Shown: positions 42,703 through 52,557, counted from the stretch's first letter. The stretch: 64,000 nucleotides of DNA from Litoribacter populi (GCF_007483685.1 NZ_VMKN01000002.1:459452-523451); one strand, 5' to 3'. Notes: generated from the sequence alone by a model not told the origin. Translations and numbers: made by a program.

Positions 42703-44343
42703 TTATAAATCCAAAGTCTTAAAAAGCGAAGAGTCAACTCTTCGCTTTTTTGTTGCGGCTACAAATATTTTTTTTCTTTCTGGGTGTAAGTATATTGCTG
42801 TATGAAGCAATTTTTGAAAAACATCCTGCTCCAAAGACTCCTCAGCTAAATAGATTTTTTCCAACAACAAAGATCCTTTTGGCAATTCAGGATTGAATGA
42901 GTTTACGGCTTTTTTCTGCTCATCAAACCTTATCCAAACGCAAGCCTGCAGCATTCCATTTTCGACTGTGGTTAGGCAACTCTGCCCTGCCTCCAGTCTT
43001 CGCATAGCCTCATCTAAAAACTCCCAGCGTGTGGTTAAAGATTTACCGCTTTGGTATAAAAGCAGATCCTTCAAACTATTCAAATTAACCTCTTCTGATT
43101 TAGTCAATGAAGTTCTGTCTCCAACAAACTCGTAGACTCTCGGGATTTCCGATTTTTTGAATGGATTTATAATAGACTTATTACTTATTGCTAATTTCAA
43201 TTTCTGCTTCCAAATGGCTCTTTTCTTCCTGAAGTCTCTCAAACCGTAATTATCAACACCCATTTTCATCAGTTTCCCCTTCAAATACTGATGTAAAGAC
43301 TCCTTGGCATCTGCTTTCTTCTTACTTTTAGCAGAAGCGAAAACACGTAGCTCGTAAGCGATATCATTTTTAGTAGCCAAGGATTGTTTATAACCATCTG
43401 CCCCTGGAGTCAGATCAAATGAATGAAAGCCTTCTTCACTTAGTTTTTGACCTAACATAAGAAAATGTAAGATCCCAGGGGAATGTTTAGCCAAGGTCGG
43501 AGAATGTGTATTTATTCCTTGAAGATGAACCCATCCCTTACCCATTACACCCACATTGGAAGCGATAATCTCATCATCTACCTTAAGGACAGTTGTATGC
43601 AGAAGGTCATGCTTAAAAAGGCTAAGTAAAAACTTTTTCCTTAATGGATCATCCTGAAAAAAAACCGCATCGAACATAGCTCCTTTTCTGAAATCACTCT
43701 GAATGGCTAGTTCATCAAAAATTTGCTCAAACTCATCATAAGAATCCACCCTGCCAAAGGTCAAGTCCCCCAGTCGTTTCAAGCGGCGAATCTTTTCTTT
43801 TTTATTCTTCTTTTTAAGTTCTTTATCGGCATATTCCCAGTCTACAGCTTGAACAGGCTGAGCTACTTCTTTCAAAAAGGTATTGGAAGCCCAGGCTGTT
43901 TCCCTAAACAATTGAACAGGGGTATTGGGTGGCAGATATTTCAAGTGCAGTTCCTTATTGGGGAATTTCTTTTGTAACCCCAGTAAGGCGGTAGCAATAA
44001 AGCTGGATTCAGCTTTTCTGGTCAGCCAAACCTGATATTCAGAAATAGCCTCTCCCGCCCCTATCAATTTCTTTCCATCAACGGCAATGGCTAGAATACC
44101 TGCTAACCCCTTATCATCGTATTCATATACCAATACCGGTTCATATTGATGATAATATAATTTGTACCACTCACTTGCAAACCCTGGCCGTTGAAATGCT
44201 GTCGCCCATTTGCAATTTTGGTATAAAGTCTCCCAATCACTCAAAAATTCCAGGTCTTCGATTTTTTCCAAGACTTGCTGTCCTATCAAAATCTGGAAAG
44301 TTGTTGGCTTTTGTATAGTTTTCTTGATAGTCAATTCTTCCAT
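42703..44343 (-). CDS. GNAT/CelD-type acyltransferase 2 of 6
   Basis: This 546-residue paralogue has CKWATAFQRPGF near residue 45, SEYQVWL, RRLKRLGD, IQSDFRKGAMFD, WVHLQGINTHSPTLAKHSPG and FDLTPGADGYKQSLAT in order. The second C-terminal domain has TRWEFLDEAMRRLEAG, then ENGMLQACVWI. It is the last gene of a four-gene minus-strand operon (acyltransferases 5-4-3-2, gaps 72, 21 and 30 bases). Its last 15 codons contain a hairpin that acts as terminator for the convergent formyltransferase gene. The substrate is unknown; an acyl-CoA- or ACP-dependent transfer to an amino sugar is a reasonable guess. Confidence 0.86.
   Translation of the reverse strand: MEELTIKKTIQKPTTFQILIGQQVLEKIEDLEFLSDWETLYQNCKWATAFQRPGFASEWYKLYYHQYEPVLVYEYDDKGLAGILAIAVDGKKLIGAGEAISEYQVWLTRKAESSFIATALLGLQKKFPNKELHLKYLPPNTPVQLFRETAWASNTFLKEVAQPVQAVDWEYADKELKKKNKKEKIRRLKRLGDLTFGRVDSYDEFEQIFDELAIQSDFRKGAMFDAVFFQDDPLRKKFLLSLFKHDLLHTTVLKVDDEIIASNVGVMGKGWVHLQGINTHSPTLAKHSPGILHFLMLGQKLSEEGFHSFDLTPGADGYKQSLATKNDIAYELRVFASAKSKKKADAKESLHQYLKGKLMKMGVDNYGLRDFRKKRAIWKQKLKLAISNKSIINPFKKSEIPRVYEFVGDRTSLTKSEEVNLNSLKDLLLYQSGKSLTTRWEFLDEAMRRLEAGQSCLTTVENGMLQACVWIRFDEQKKAVNSFNPELPKGSLLLEKIYLAEESLEQDVFQKLLHTAIYLHPERKKIFVAATKKRRVDSSLFKTLDL
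42721..42751 (+). terminator. Terminator of formyltransferase gene inside acyltransferase 2 coding region
   Basis: AAAAAGCGAAGAG (42721-42733) pairs with CTCTTCGCTTTTT (42738-42750), tetraloop TCAA, with T and A runs. It lies fully within the last codons of the convergent gene, so it must serve both coding and termination. Confidence 0.8.
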
Positions 44344-44373
44344 AAAATCTTAAATAAAAAATCATCGGTATGA

Positions 44374-46011
44374 TCAAGCTAAAGCCTCAAAACCATTAGC
44401 TGTGGATAAGTATATGTTACGGCCCGGGTTATCTCCCTGTAAATGATTCACACACCCCCTCAGAAATGAAGGGAATTGTGTTTTAATATCAGGGTGAAGG
44501 TATACATCTTTTAATGTATAACCATCAGGGTAACCTTTCGCATGTTTTTCATTTGAATCCATTATCCAAATAGATGCCAATAGCATTCCATTTTCACACC
44601 ATGTGAATAACTCCTGACCCTCTTCTAATTTAGACATGGCTGTTTGCAAATATTCCCACCGGGAATATTGTGTGCCTAATTCCTCAAAACACAGCAGGTC
44701 CTTGATTTGGTTTTTCTTTATATCATTTATGGGGTCAGCTAACTTGACTTGACTGGACTGCACAGCCGGAGAGGTGTTTTTCTTGAAAAAATTAAGTTTA
44801 TCTTTTTTTAATAAATCAAACCTATGAGACAACAGGTAAGCCTTTTTAATAAAATTCATTTCAACACTCATAGGTCTTAGGCCTTTCTTTTCCCAGTAAG
44901 CATGCAACTGTTTTTTCAAAAGTCTTTTCATTCTAAAAACAAAGTTGTCAGTCAGAATAAGGCTATATACGGTATCATGAGAGGTGGCCATCTTCTCTTT
45001 GTATTTATCTCCACCAGGCGTAAGGTCAAACACCTCAAAGCCTTCTTCAGCTAAATGATTGCCTAAATGGAGAAAATGCAAAATCCCGGGAGAGTGCTTG
45101 GCATAAAATGGCGAATGCGTATTGAACCCTTGTAGGTGGACCCAGTCCTTTCCAAAAACCGCACCCATAGACCCAATAATATGCTCGTCAAGCTTTAATA
45201 AAGTCACATGTAGCACACCTTGATTGAACATATCCAGCATAAAGTCCTTCCGAGCAGGATAATCTTTAAATTGGTTTTTATTAAACATAACTCCCTGACG
45301 GAAATCATATTGAACAGCCAAATCATCTAATACTTCCTTAAACCTCTCCAGAGATTCAACTTTTTCGAAACTGACCTTCCCCACTCTCTTCAGCCGATTC
45401 AATTTTGTCTTATACTGCTTATTGATCTTAAAGGCCTTTTTTGAATTCGGATTGTCATACCTCAATAATGGACGCTTATGGGGTTGCAAAACTGACTTTT
45501 TCCTCCATTCAGACTGTTCCAGCCAATCCATCGGGGCGTCTGCCGGAATAAATCTAAACATTAAATTTCCCTTCGGAAAAGCTGCCTTGATTTGACGGAT
45601 TGCGTGCAAGGCGAATTCGTTCCCTCCATCTTCAGAAGTCACCCAAGTCTGATATTCTGCATCAAACCCTCCTGCACCCATTATCTTAACATTTTTGCGC
45701 CTAAGCAAATCCTCCGATTTCTTGGATGTCAGAATAGCCATGGTAAGTATGCCTTTAAGCTTACTGCCATCCATCTGAATTACCACAATTGGAAATGCAT
45801 CATTTGCATAAGCTTTATACCACGAGTTGACAAACTGAGGACTTTGAAAAGCTGTCGCCCAAGGACAAGATTCAATCAGGCGCGCCCATTTATTCACAAA
45901 ACCAGACTCGACTATCATATCCAAAGCTGTCTGACCTGTCAATAATACAACCTTTCCATTTTTCTCCACCTTCTCAAACGTAAAAGTATATTCACTTACC
46001 AGATCTTGCAT
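44374..46011 (-). CDS. GNAT/CelD-type acyltransferase 3 of 6
   Basis: This 545-residue paralogue has CPWATAFQSPQF, AEYQTWV, KTKLNRLKRVGK, QYDFRQGVMFNK, WVHLQGFNTHSPFYAKHSPG and FDLTPGGDKYKEKMAT. The C-terminal domain has SRWEYLQTAMSKLEEGQ, ENGMLLASIWI, then a short predicted strand-helix end (RNIYLSTANGFEALA). It is closest to acyltransferases 2 and 4 in the middle section. It is part of the four-gene operon; 30 bases separate it from acyltransferase 2. Confidence 0.86.
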   Translation of the reverse strand: MQDLVSEYTFTFEKVEKNGKVVLLTGQTALDMIVESGFVNKWARLIESCPWATAFQSPQFVNSWYKAYANDAFPIVVIQMDGSKLKGILTMAILTSKKSEDLLRRKNVKIMGAGGFDAEYQTWVTSEDGGNEFALHAIRQIKAAFPKGNLMFRFIPADAPMDWLEQSEWRKKSVLQPHKRPLLRYDNPNSKKAFKINKQYKTKLNRLKRVGKVSFEKVESLERFKEVLDDLAVQYDFRQGVMFNKNQFKDYPARKDFMLDMFNQGVLHVTLLKLDEHIIGSMGAVFGKDWVHLQGFNTHSPFYAKHSPGILHFLHLGNHLAEEGFEVFDLTPGGDKYKEKMATSHDTVYSLILTDNFVFRMKRLLKKQLHAYWEKKGLRPMSVEMNFIKKAYLLSHRFDLLKKDKLNFFKKNTSPAVQSSQVKLADPINDIKKNQIKDLLCFEELGTQYSRWEYLQTAMSKLEEGQELFTWCENGMLLASIWIMDSNEKHAKGYPDGYTLKDVYLHPDIKTQFPSFLRGCVNHLQGDNPGRNIYLSTANGFEALA

Positions 46012-46032
46012 ATCGTAAACGTTTTCATAAAC

Positions 46033-47706
46033 TTAACCTGCCTTAAAGCAGTTTAAATTCTCAATTAAAAATTTATAGTCTTTGCTAAGGAGTGCTTTAA
46101 TGTGGCCCTTAACCGGCATCTGTTGGACTATAGCCTTAAAAAAGCCAGAAAACTCTTTCTTGAATTGTGGCTTACAATAGAAATGATACATTACATGATC
46201 TTCCTCCGAAAAGACCGTGGATAATTCCTCGCTTTTCACAATAGCCTTTCCATTTGCCACCCAAATACAGGCCATGAGCTCCGTATTACGAGATACGCAA
46301 TACACATCCTCTCCCCTCTCCATAGATTTCATAAAGTGGGTCAATGCCTCCCATCGCGTTGCTTGATTACCTTCAGACCAATAAAGCAATAAATCTTCCA
46401 AATGATTTTTTTTCACTTTGAAAGATAATTGCTCACAATCCTCTTTTTTGTTTATTTCATATACATTCTCAAGCCTGACCTTAGGGTTGTCATACAATTT
46501 AGGTAATCCTCTTTTGGTCAAATTCTTTGCCCGATGTTTCCAAATATGGAGTTCTTTACGGACATCATTCTCTACAGAAACCGGCCTTCTACCCTGCCTG
46601 AGCATAAGTTCATCAAATTCTACCCTAGCTTTTCCCTTGAGTATTGCCTTTTTAGAATTCGAAATTATCAATCCATAAGTAACATCTCTATCGGTAGCCA
46701 ATCTTTCCTTATATTCATCTCCTCCTGGTGTCAAGTCGAAAACCATATTTTCATCCTTGGAAAGCATCTCACTCAAGAGTACAAAATGCACAAATCCAGG
46801 CGAATGAACCGCATGTTCAGGCGAATGGGTGTTTATCCCTCCAAGGTGTATCCAATTTTGCCCAGTTACAGCTATGATGGAAGCAATAATTTCACCATCC
46901 AAGGTCAGAATGGTCGAATGAAGCAGTCCCGCATCAAAAAGCCTCATCATGAGATCAGTCTTCTTCGGGTTATCTTGAAAGTGCTTTTTGTTAAACATAG
47001 CCCCTTGTCGAAAATCAAACTGCAAGGCTAAAGCGGGTAACATATCAGCATACTCATTTCTGTCAGTAACCTCTTTAAACTCCAGCTTTCCGCTACGTTT
47101 CAGCCTATTTAGCTTAGTTTTATAGCTTCTCTTTTTGAAAAATTTAGGCAATTCGGGATCGCTCATCCTCATAAGAGGACGTCCCCATTCTTGTAGTGCA
47201 CACTTGGCAGACCAAGCAGGTTCGCTCACCCAATCCACCGGGATTTTAGCTGGCAAATATTTAAGATGTATTTCTGCAGTAGGAAAGGTTTTTAGCAAAA
47301 GTGCCAATGCTTCTTTGATGAAACTTACCTCCAAACCCCTTTCAGCCAACCAACCTTGATACTCCGCATAATGGTAACCAACTCCCTTAACTTTAAATGT
47401 TTTTTGTTCCAAAACGGCATTAGCCTCAACATTTAGTGGCAGAAGCGCTTTAAGGTTACCATTTTCAAACTGAGCAATGATGATTGGAGTATACTCCTGT
47501 TCAAAAACCTCATAAAAACATTTAGCAAATGACGGACTAAAAAAAGCGTTTGACCATTCGCATGAATAGTAAAGGGAATCCCAGTCCTCCAAGAATTTAT
47601 CATCCCCTAAAAGTGCGTATACTTCATCGGCTATAAATAATGAGGTACCTTCTTTCATTGAGACCTTCCTCGCCACATCCTCTTTACTAACTATAGTTTC
47701 CTCCAT
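46033..47706 (-). CDS. GNAT/CelD-type acyltransferase 4 of 6
   Basis: This 557-residue paralogue has CEWSNAFFSPSF (the usual WATxFQ is changed to WSNAFF), YAEYQGWLAERG, KTKLNRLKRSGK, QFDFRQGAMFNK, WIHLGGINTHSPEHAVHSPG and FDLTPGGDEYKERLAT. The C-terminal domain has TRWEALTHFMKSMERGED and TELMACIWV. The changed WSNAFF motif marks it as a variant, possibly with another acyl donor or acceptor. It lies in the operon 21 bases before acyltransferase 3. Confidence 0.86.
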   Translation of the reverse strand: MEETIVSKEDVARKVSMKEGTSLFIADEVYALLGDDKFLEDWDSLYYSCEWSNAFFSPSFAKCFYEVFEQEYTPIIIAQFENGNLKALLPLNVEANAVLEQKTFKVKGVGYHYAEYQGWLAERGLEVSFIKEALALLLKTFPTAEIHLKYLPAKIPVDWVSEPAWSAKCALQEWGRPLMRMSDPELPKFFKKRSYKTKLNRLKRSGKLEFKEVTDRNEYADMLPALALQFDFRQGAMFNKKHFQDNPKKTDLMMRLFDAGLLHSTILTLDGEIIASIIAVTGQNWIHLGGINTHSPEHAVHSPGFVHFVLLSEMLSKDENMVFDLTPGGDEYKERLATDRDVTYGLIISNSKKAILKGKARVEFDELMLRQGRRPVSVENDVRKELHIWKHRAKNLTKRGLPKLYDNPKVRLENVYEINKKEDCEQLSFKVKKNHLEDLLLYWSEGNQATRWEALTHFMKSMERGEDVYCVSRNTELMACIWVANGKAIVKSEELSTVFSEEDHVMYHFYCKPQFKKEFSGFFKAIVQQMPVKGHIKALLSKDYKFLIENLNCFKAG

Positions 47707-47778
47707 TCCACAATAATTTGAATGATAGCAAAAATTTAAAACTCAATTTTTTTCAAAAATCTAAGCAAGTCCTCGATC

Positions 47779-49404
47779 TTAATGTACAAAGCTTTCTACC
47801 ATTTTTTCAAGGTGCTTTTCAGCTGGTCCAAGCTTCACTTCTATATTTTCTACTCCATCCTGCTTAAGCTTTTTCAAGACAGATTCAAAAAATTCCTGCT
47901 CACTACCCTCTACTTCCTCATCGAAATAAAAATCATAAACTAAAACATATTCCTCTTCGGTTTGCTCATTTTTCTCCTTCTTAAACCAAATTGAGGCTAG
48001 CAACACCTCATCCTTAGCCCAGGTAAAGCTCTCCTCACCGGCCTCCATTTTTCTCATACCTTCACTATAAAATTCCCATCGGGTAGCTTTCTCTCCATCA
48101 AACTGATAATCTAAAAGATCTTTCAAATTGTTACGTTTTAATGTGATTGGAGCCGAATCAGGCACCTGCCCATTAAGACTGAGGTTATAGGATTGAAAGA
48201 CAGGCTTCTTGAGCTTTGATTTCACAAATTGGGAAAGGTATTTTTTCATACCCTTTTCCTTCATGATGTATTTTTCTTTATCTATATGTAATTTGATAGT
48301 GTATGGATTGTGCCCTTTACTAAGGATCCAGTCATACAGTTTGATTTTAAAACGCTTATCCGCTCTAAACACAGGGTCTAAGGTCACCGTCATTTTATAT
48401 ACAGTCTCTACCTTGCTCGCCAATCGCATTTTGTATGGATCATCACCTGGTGTCAAGTCAAAAAACTTGTGATTTTTCTCATTTGATAAATGGTCAAACA
48501 ACAACAAGAACTGAATATACCCTGGTGAATAATATGAATAGGATGGCAAATGAAAATTAATCCCTCCCAAAATGGCTCTACCTTTGCCATGCACTGAGGC
48601 AATTCCGGCAATAATATCATCCTCCGTTTTAAAAATAGTCACCCTTAACAACCCTCTTTTGAACAAGTCTAAAAGGAATTTTTTATTTGTTGGAGATTCA
48701 CTAAAAGGAAACTGATTGAACATCGCTGCTTGGCGGAAATCATACTTTGCCCCCAAGTCATCAATAATAGACTCAAATACCTCATAATCCTTCACTTCCT
48801 CAAATTCACCAATCCTTTTCATTCGGTTGATGCGTTTACGATCTCTTTTGGAGATTTTATAGTTATCCAAATCAACTACAGCTCTGTTGAACGGCTGAAA
48901 CACACATAGCTTCCCAAGTTCAGGGTCTGCCTCCACCCAATCCATAGGTGTTTCTGGCGTAAGGTGTCTCATGGAAATATGCTGTCCAGGGAACATTTTT
49001 AGTAGTTTCCTGAAACTTGTACACACAAAATAAGTACTATCCTCCCTGCTTGTAAGCCAAGCATGATAATCTGCCTCACCGTGACCTGCACCAACCAGAT
49101 AGCAGTTTTTCTTTCTTTTTGATCTACCAGGAGGATTTATAGCTAAGGTTAATAGTCCTGTTAAAAAGCCATCTTGCTCCATTTTAACAATGACGGGGGT
49201 ATATTTTTGATGAGTTAGGGTATAAGTACTAGTTACGAATTGACGTGACTGAAATACGGTAGCCCAAGCACAGCTTTCATATAAACTATCCCATTGTTCA
49301 CAAAACTGCTTGTTTTCTAGCAGGGCAAACGCATCCTTCCCAACTACAATATCAATGGTCCTCTCACTAGATGTAGTTTTAGTAGACATTTCCATTACTT
49401 CCAT
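47779..49404 (-). CDS. GNAT/CelD-type acyltransferase 5 of 6
   Basis: This 541-residue paralogue has CAWATVFQSRQF, GEADYHAWLTS, KRINRMKRIGE, KYDFRQAAMFNQ, GGINFHLPSYSYYSPG and FDLTPGDDPYKMRLAS. In the acceptor-side motif the usual NTHSP is NFHLP and the usual KHSPG is YYSPG, a pattern shared with acyltransferase 1. The C-terminal domain has TRWEFYSEGMRKMEAGEESFTW and an acidic end. It begins the four-gene operon; alternative ATG codons at 49395 and 49389 are possible. Confidence 0.86.
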   Translation of the reverse strand: MEVMEMSTKTTSSERTIDIVVGKDAFALLENKQFCEQWDSLYESCAWATVFQSRQFVTSTYTLTHQKYTPVIVKMEQDGFLTGLLTLAINPPGRSKRKKNCYLVGAGHGEADYHAWLTSREDSTYFVCTSFRKLLKMFPGQHISMRHLTPETPMDWVEADPELGKLCVFQPFNRAVVDLDNYKISKRDRKRINRMKRIGEFEEVKDYEVFESIIDDLGAKYDFRQAAMFNQFPFSESPTNKKFLLDLFKRGLLRVTIFKTEDDIIAGIASVHGKGRAILGGINFHLPSYSYYSPGYIQFLLLFDHLSNEKNHKFFDLTPGDDPYKMRLASKVETVYKMTVTLDPVFRADKRFKIKLYDWILSKGHNPYTIKLHIDKEKYIMKEKGMKKYLSQFVKSKLKKPVFQSYNLSLNGQVPDSAPITLKRNNLKDLLDYQFDGEKATRWEFYSEGMRKMEAGEESFTWAKDEVLLASIWFKKEKNEQTEEEYVLVYDFYFDEEVEGSEQEFFESVLKKLKQDGVENIEVKLGPAEKHLEKMVESFVH

Positions 49405-49570
49405 ATCAAAAATATAATTCAGGTTACAAAGTTTTTAAAAGCGCTGATGCCGCTGATTTTATTAACACAATTTCCATACTAAACCTGCGGTTACTTGATA
49501 CAAATCTGAAATTTATCCCCGAAAAAGGCAATTTACACCATTTAACAGCTTCGTTTTGATGGACTTACCT

Positions 49571-50686
49571 TTATAACTGTACTACTGGTAAGCACTCTTT
49601 TACTGCATTTATAATTTTATCCAGCTCTTTCACCGAAAGATCTTGATGAACCGGTAGGGCCATGACACCTTCACGCAGCTCAATACTGAATGGAAATTCC
49701 TCACGTGGAAGCGTCGGGTGGGGATTAAGCCAAAAAAGTTGACCTATCACGCCTTTCTTTTTTAATCTAGCCAAGAATTCCTTTGCATCATCCATTTTGA
49801 TTGGGAAGGCAAACGGGCTTGCCCCTTCCGGTAACTCATTAAATGGTGGCGGTACCAATTCACCTAGTTTGCTGAGCATATATCGGTAATTATCCCTTCT
49901 TTTCGCTGCAGTATTCTCATCCAATAGCAAAGGCAAAAGCTTCATGGTCATAGAAGAAGCGCGAGTGGTGGGGTCACCTAATTCAAGTTCCTTTTCATTA
50001 GACTCGTTCTTTACCTTTTTATATACATTCATGGCATTGTTGAAACCCAAGTGTAAACCAGCCACTTCCCCCCTTTGTTCGGACACAAAATTAATATGAC
50101 GCTTAACCATCTTCCACACTCCTGATGGTGATGTGGCATAATTGTCCTTTAAGGGTTTTTTGGATACCAAAGCCCCACCATCAGGCAATCCATAAGTTTT
50201 ATAAAGGCAGTAAATCGAGAAATCGCCATGGGATCCCACCGGAATCCCATCCCTTTCAGCCAAAAAGGCTTGAGCTGCATCTTCGATCAACATGATATTT
50301 CTCTCGTCGCACCATTTTCTCCAGAAAGCAGCATTTTGCGGAAAACCTAAGTAATGGGTAATGTATAAAGCCCTCACATTGGTAGTCATTAGATGGTCCA
50401 ATTCTTCTGGATTCGGCTCTAATTTTTCAGTGAGTTCATAATATTTCAATTGAATATCCAAGTCACAAAGTGCCTGAATTTCGGAACCGTGGTGGTATCC
50501 GGGCACCAATAACGCATCATCCTTTCCCCAGCCCAAAGACTTACAGGCATTGTACATTGCATGACGGGCTCTAGAATATATTTGCAAATTCTCCTGATCC
50601 AAGGGAAAAGGTCTATAATTAGTTGGTTTTCGGAAATGTACATTTAAAGGGAGTACAGGCCACATTCCGAATCTACATATTTTCAT
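49571..50686 (-). CDS. DegT/DnrJ/EryC1-type PLP aminotransferase
   Basis: This 371-residue fold-type I aminotransferase of the sugar-aminotransferase family has VPGYHHGSEIQAL, the PLP-pairing aspartate in IEDAAQAFLAERDG and the Schiff-base lysine region CLYKTYGLPDGGALV. It is divergent: GSHGDFSIYCLYKT replaces the typical GDxxxFSFxxxK pattern, and the N-terminal MKICRFGMWPVLP is unusual. It probably forms an amino sugar from a keto-sugar nucleotide, which acyl- or formyltransferases in the locus could then modify. It lies 54 bases behind acyltransferase 6 and 166 bases before acyltransferase 5, on the same strand. Confidence 0.85.
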   Translation of the reverse strand: MKICRFGMWPVLPLNVHFRKPTNYRPFPLDQENLQIYSRARHAMYNACKSLGWGKDDALLVPGYHHGSEIQALCDLDIQLKYYELTEKLEPNPEELDHLMTTNVRALYITHYLGFPQNAAFWRKWCDERNIMLIEDAAQAFLAERDGIPVGSHGDFSIYCLYKTYGLPDGGALVSKKPLKDNYATSPSGVWKMVKRHINFVSEQRGEVAGLHLGFNNAMNVYKKVKNESNEKELELGDPTTRASSMTMKLLPLLLDENTAAKRRDNYRYMLSKLGELVPPPFNELPEGASPFAFPIKMDDAKEFLARLKKKGVIGQLFWLNPHPTLPREEFPFSIELREGVMALPVHQDLSVKELDKIINAVKECLPVVQL

Positions 50687-50740
50687 ATTATCTTGGTAAA
50701 AGTAATTTTTTAATAAAAATTATCTGTTAATAACTCCGGC

Positions 50741-52420
50741 TTAAACCGTCCCATTGCTTTCAAATCCAGCCTCTTGTAAGATTTTAAAAAGTCGGGTATC
50801 ATAACCTGGGACTTTTGCCTTGACTATTTTTCCTTTTTGCTGGATTTTTTCAGCCACTTGATTTATAAATGCATTGAAGTCATTTACAATAGAAGGATGA
50901 ATGTAGAAATCCTTAATTATCGGCACTTCTTCATCCGCATCTTCACCCACCCAGACACATGCTTTTAAATCCCCATCTTTTACCCAAGTAAAAGACGTTT
51001 CTCCTGTTTCAAATTTCCGCATAGTTTCCTGCAGATACTCCCATTTACTTAAAGTCGTACCTCCTCCGGTGAATCCCAGGTTATCTTTCAAACTGTTCTT
51101 TTGAATGGGTAATTTGCTAGTGGCCGAGTCTACTTCCAAAGCAAGTAATTTCGGTGTGACCTTTTTGCCAGCCAATCGCTTTTTGATTGCCGTAAAAACC
51201 ACATCCTTTTCTTTCCAAAGTCTCATTCTGCTTTTAAGCAGATAAAACTTACGTTTTATATTCAATTCCACCGACATTGGACGGATGCTGGCCCTCACCA
51301 GCATGCTCATGATGGCCTTACGGATGCTACGTTTTATTTTGAAAGTCTTATTTTGAGTGAAAAGTAACGTGTACACATAATCGTGATAGTTCGCCATTCT
51401 CTCCTTATAAAGATCACCTCCGGCAGTAAGATCAAACACTTCAAAACCCTCCTCCGAAAGCATCTGTTGGAGCATTATAAAATGTACAAATCCTGGAGAG
51501 TTTTTCCCGTGAAATGGTGTATGGGTATTTATTGCACCCAAATGAGCCCATTCCTTGTGAGTTACAGCCACGATGGATGCTAGGATTTCTTCCCCATCAC
51601 GCATCACGGTTACATGAAGTATATTTTTTTTGAACAACTCCACAAGTAAGTCCTTCATCTCTGGAGCATCCCGAAATGGAAATTTGTTGAACATTGCCCC
51701 TTGCCGGAAGTCGTACTGATCTGTCAAATCTGGTAAAATCCTTTTGAATTCCTCCAAATCCGTGATTTTGCTAAATTCAAAGCCTTCCAGCCTCTTAAGC
51801 CTGTTGCGTTTATTTTTGAATTCTTTTTTTGTAAAAAGTTTTGGGAATTCAGGCTCTGTCATTTTGATCAATACCCTTCTGAAAGACTGAACAATACAAT
51901 GCTTTTTCCAATAAGGATCTAACTCCACCCAGTCTAGACATTCGCCGTTTGGAACAAACCTTAAAAAAATATCACTCTTCGGGTAGCTTTCAATTACTTT
52001 TTTGAGAGCTGATTTGATGAATACCTCACTACGGTGCGGTTCAGATAGCCATACCTGATACTCAGCTCTATAGTGGCCAGCACCCAAAATTTTCAAACGA
52101 TCGTATTTTCTGATCGGCCCGGAGTTCGGCTTTACTGCTGCCAAGCATAGCAGCCCGATCAAATCATCTCCTTGCATGGACTGCACTACAATAGGATAAT
52201 AACTTCCTCGGTAATGCTTATACCAAGTGCTAATAAAATCTCTAGATTGAAAAACTGTCTTCCAAGGACATTTCTCAAAAAGTTGATCCCAACGGTTTTG
52301 ATTTTCATTATTTTCCAAAAAATCAAAAACCTCGTCTCCCACCAACACCTTCATTTCCACTTGGCTAATAGTTTTGTTTTTATTATCGCTCAAATCTTTT
52401 ACGGGACTAATCATACTCAC
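50741..52420 (-). CDS. GNAT/CelD-type acyltransferase 6 of 6
   Basis: This is a 559-residue paralogue and the longest of the six. It has CPWKTVFQSRDF, RAEYQVWLSEPH, KNKRNRLKRLEG, QYDFRQGAMFNK, WAHLGAINTHTPFHGKNSPG and FDLTAGGDLYKERMAN. The C-terminal domain has SKWEYLQETMRKFETGETSFTW and DLKACVWVG. It heads the minus-strand block that also holds the aminotransferase. The region upstream (52421-52702) separates it from algD. Confidence 0.86.
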   Translation of the reverse strand: MSMISPVKDLSDNKNKTISQVEMKVLVGDEVFDFLENNENQNRWDQLFEKCPWKTVFQSRDFISTWYKHYRGSYYPIVVQSMQGDDLIGLLCLAAVKPNSGPIRKYDRLKILGAGHYRAEYQVWLSEPHRSEVFIKSALKKVIESYPKSDIFLRFVPNGECLDWVELDPYWKKHCIVQSFRRVLIKMTEPEFPKLFTKKEFKNKRNRLKRLEGFEFSKITDLEEFKRILPDLTDQYDFRQGAMFNKFPFRDAPEMKDLLVELFKKNILHVTVMRDGEEILASIVAVTHKEWAHLGAINTHTPFHGKNSPGFVHFIMLQQMLSEEGFEVFDLTAGGDLYKERMANYHDYVYTLLFTQNKTFKIKRSIRKAIMSMLVRASIRPMSVELNIKRKFYLLKSRMRLWKEKDVVFTAIKKRLAGKKVTPKLLALEVDSATSKLPIQKNSLKDNLGFTGGGTTLSKWEYLQETMRKFETGETSFTWVKDGDLKACVWVGEDADEEVPIIKDFYIHPSIVNDFNAFINQVAEKIQQKGKIVKAKVPGYDTRLFKILQEAGFESNGTV

Positions 52421-52557
52421 CAGTTTCTATAGGTACAAAATCAAATACGCTGATGCAGGAAAAAACTTCGGGGTTAGCAGGGTAAACTGAAAAGTGACTT
52501 CCCCTTACCTCCAATCAGGTATATTTCAAACACTGTCAAGGTTTGCAAAAGACTTGA

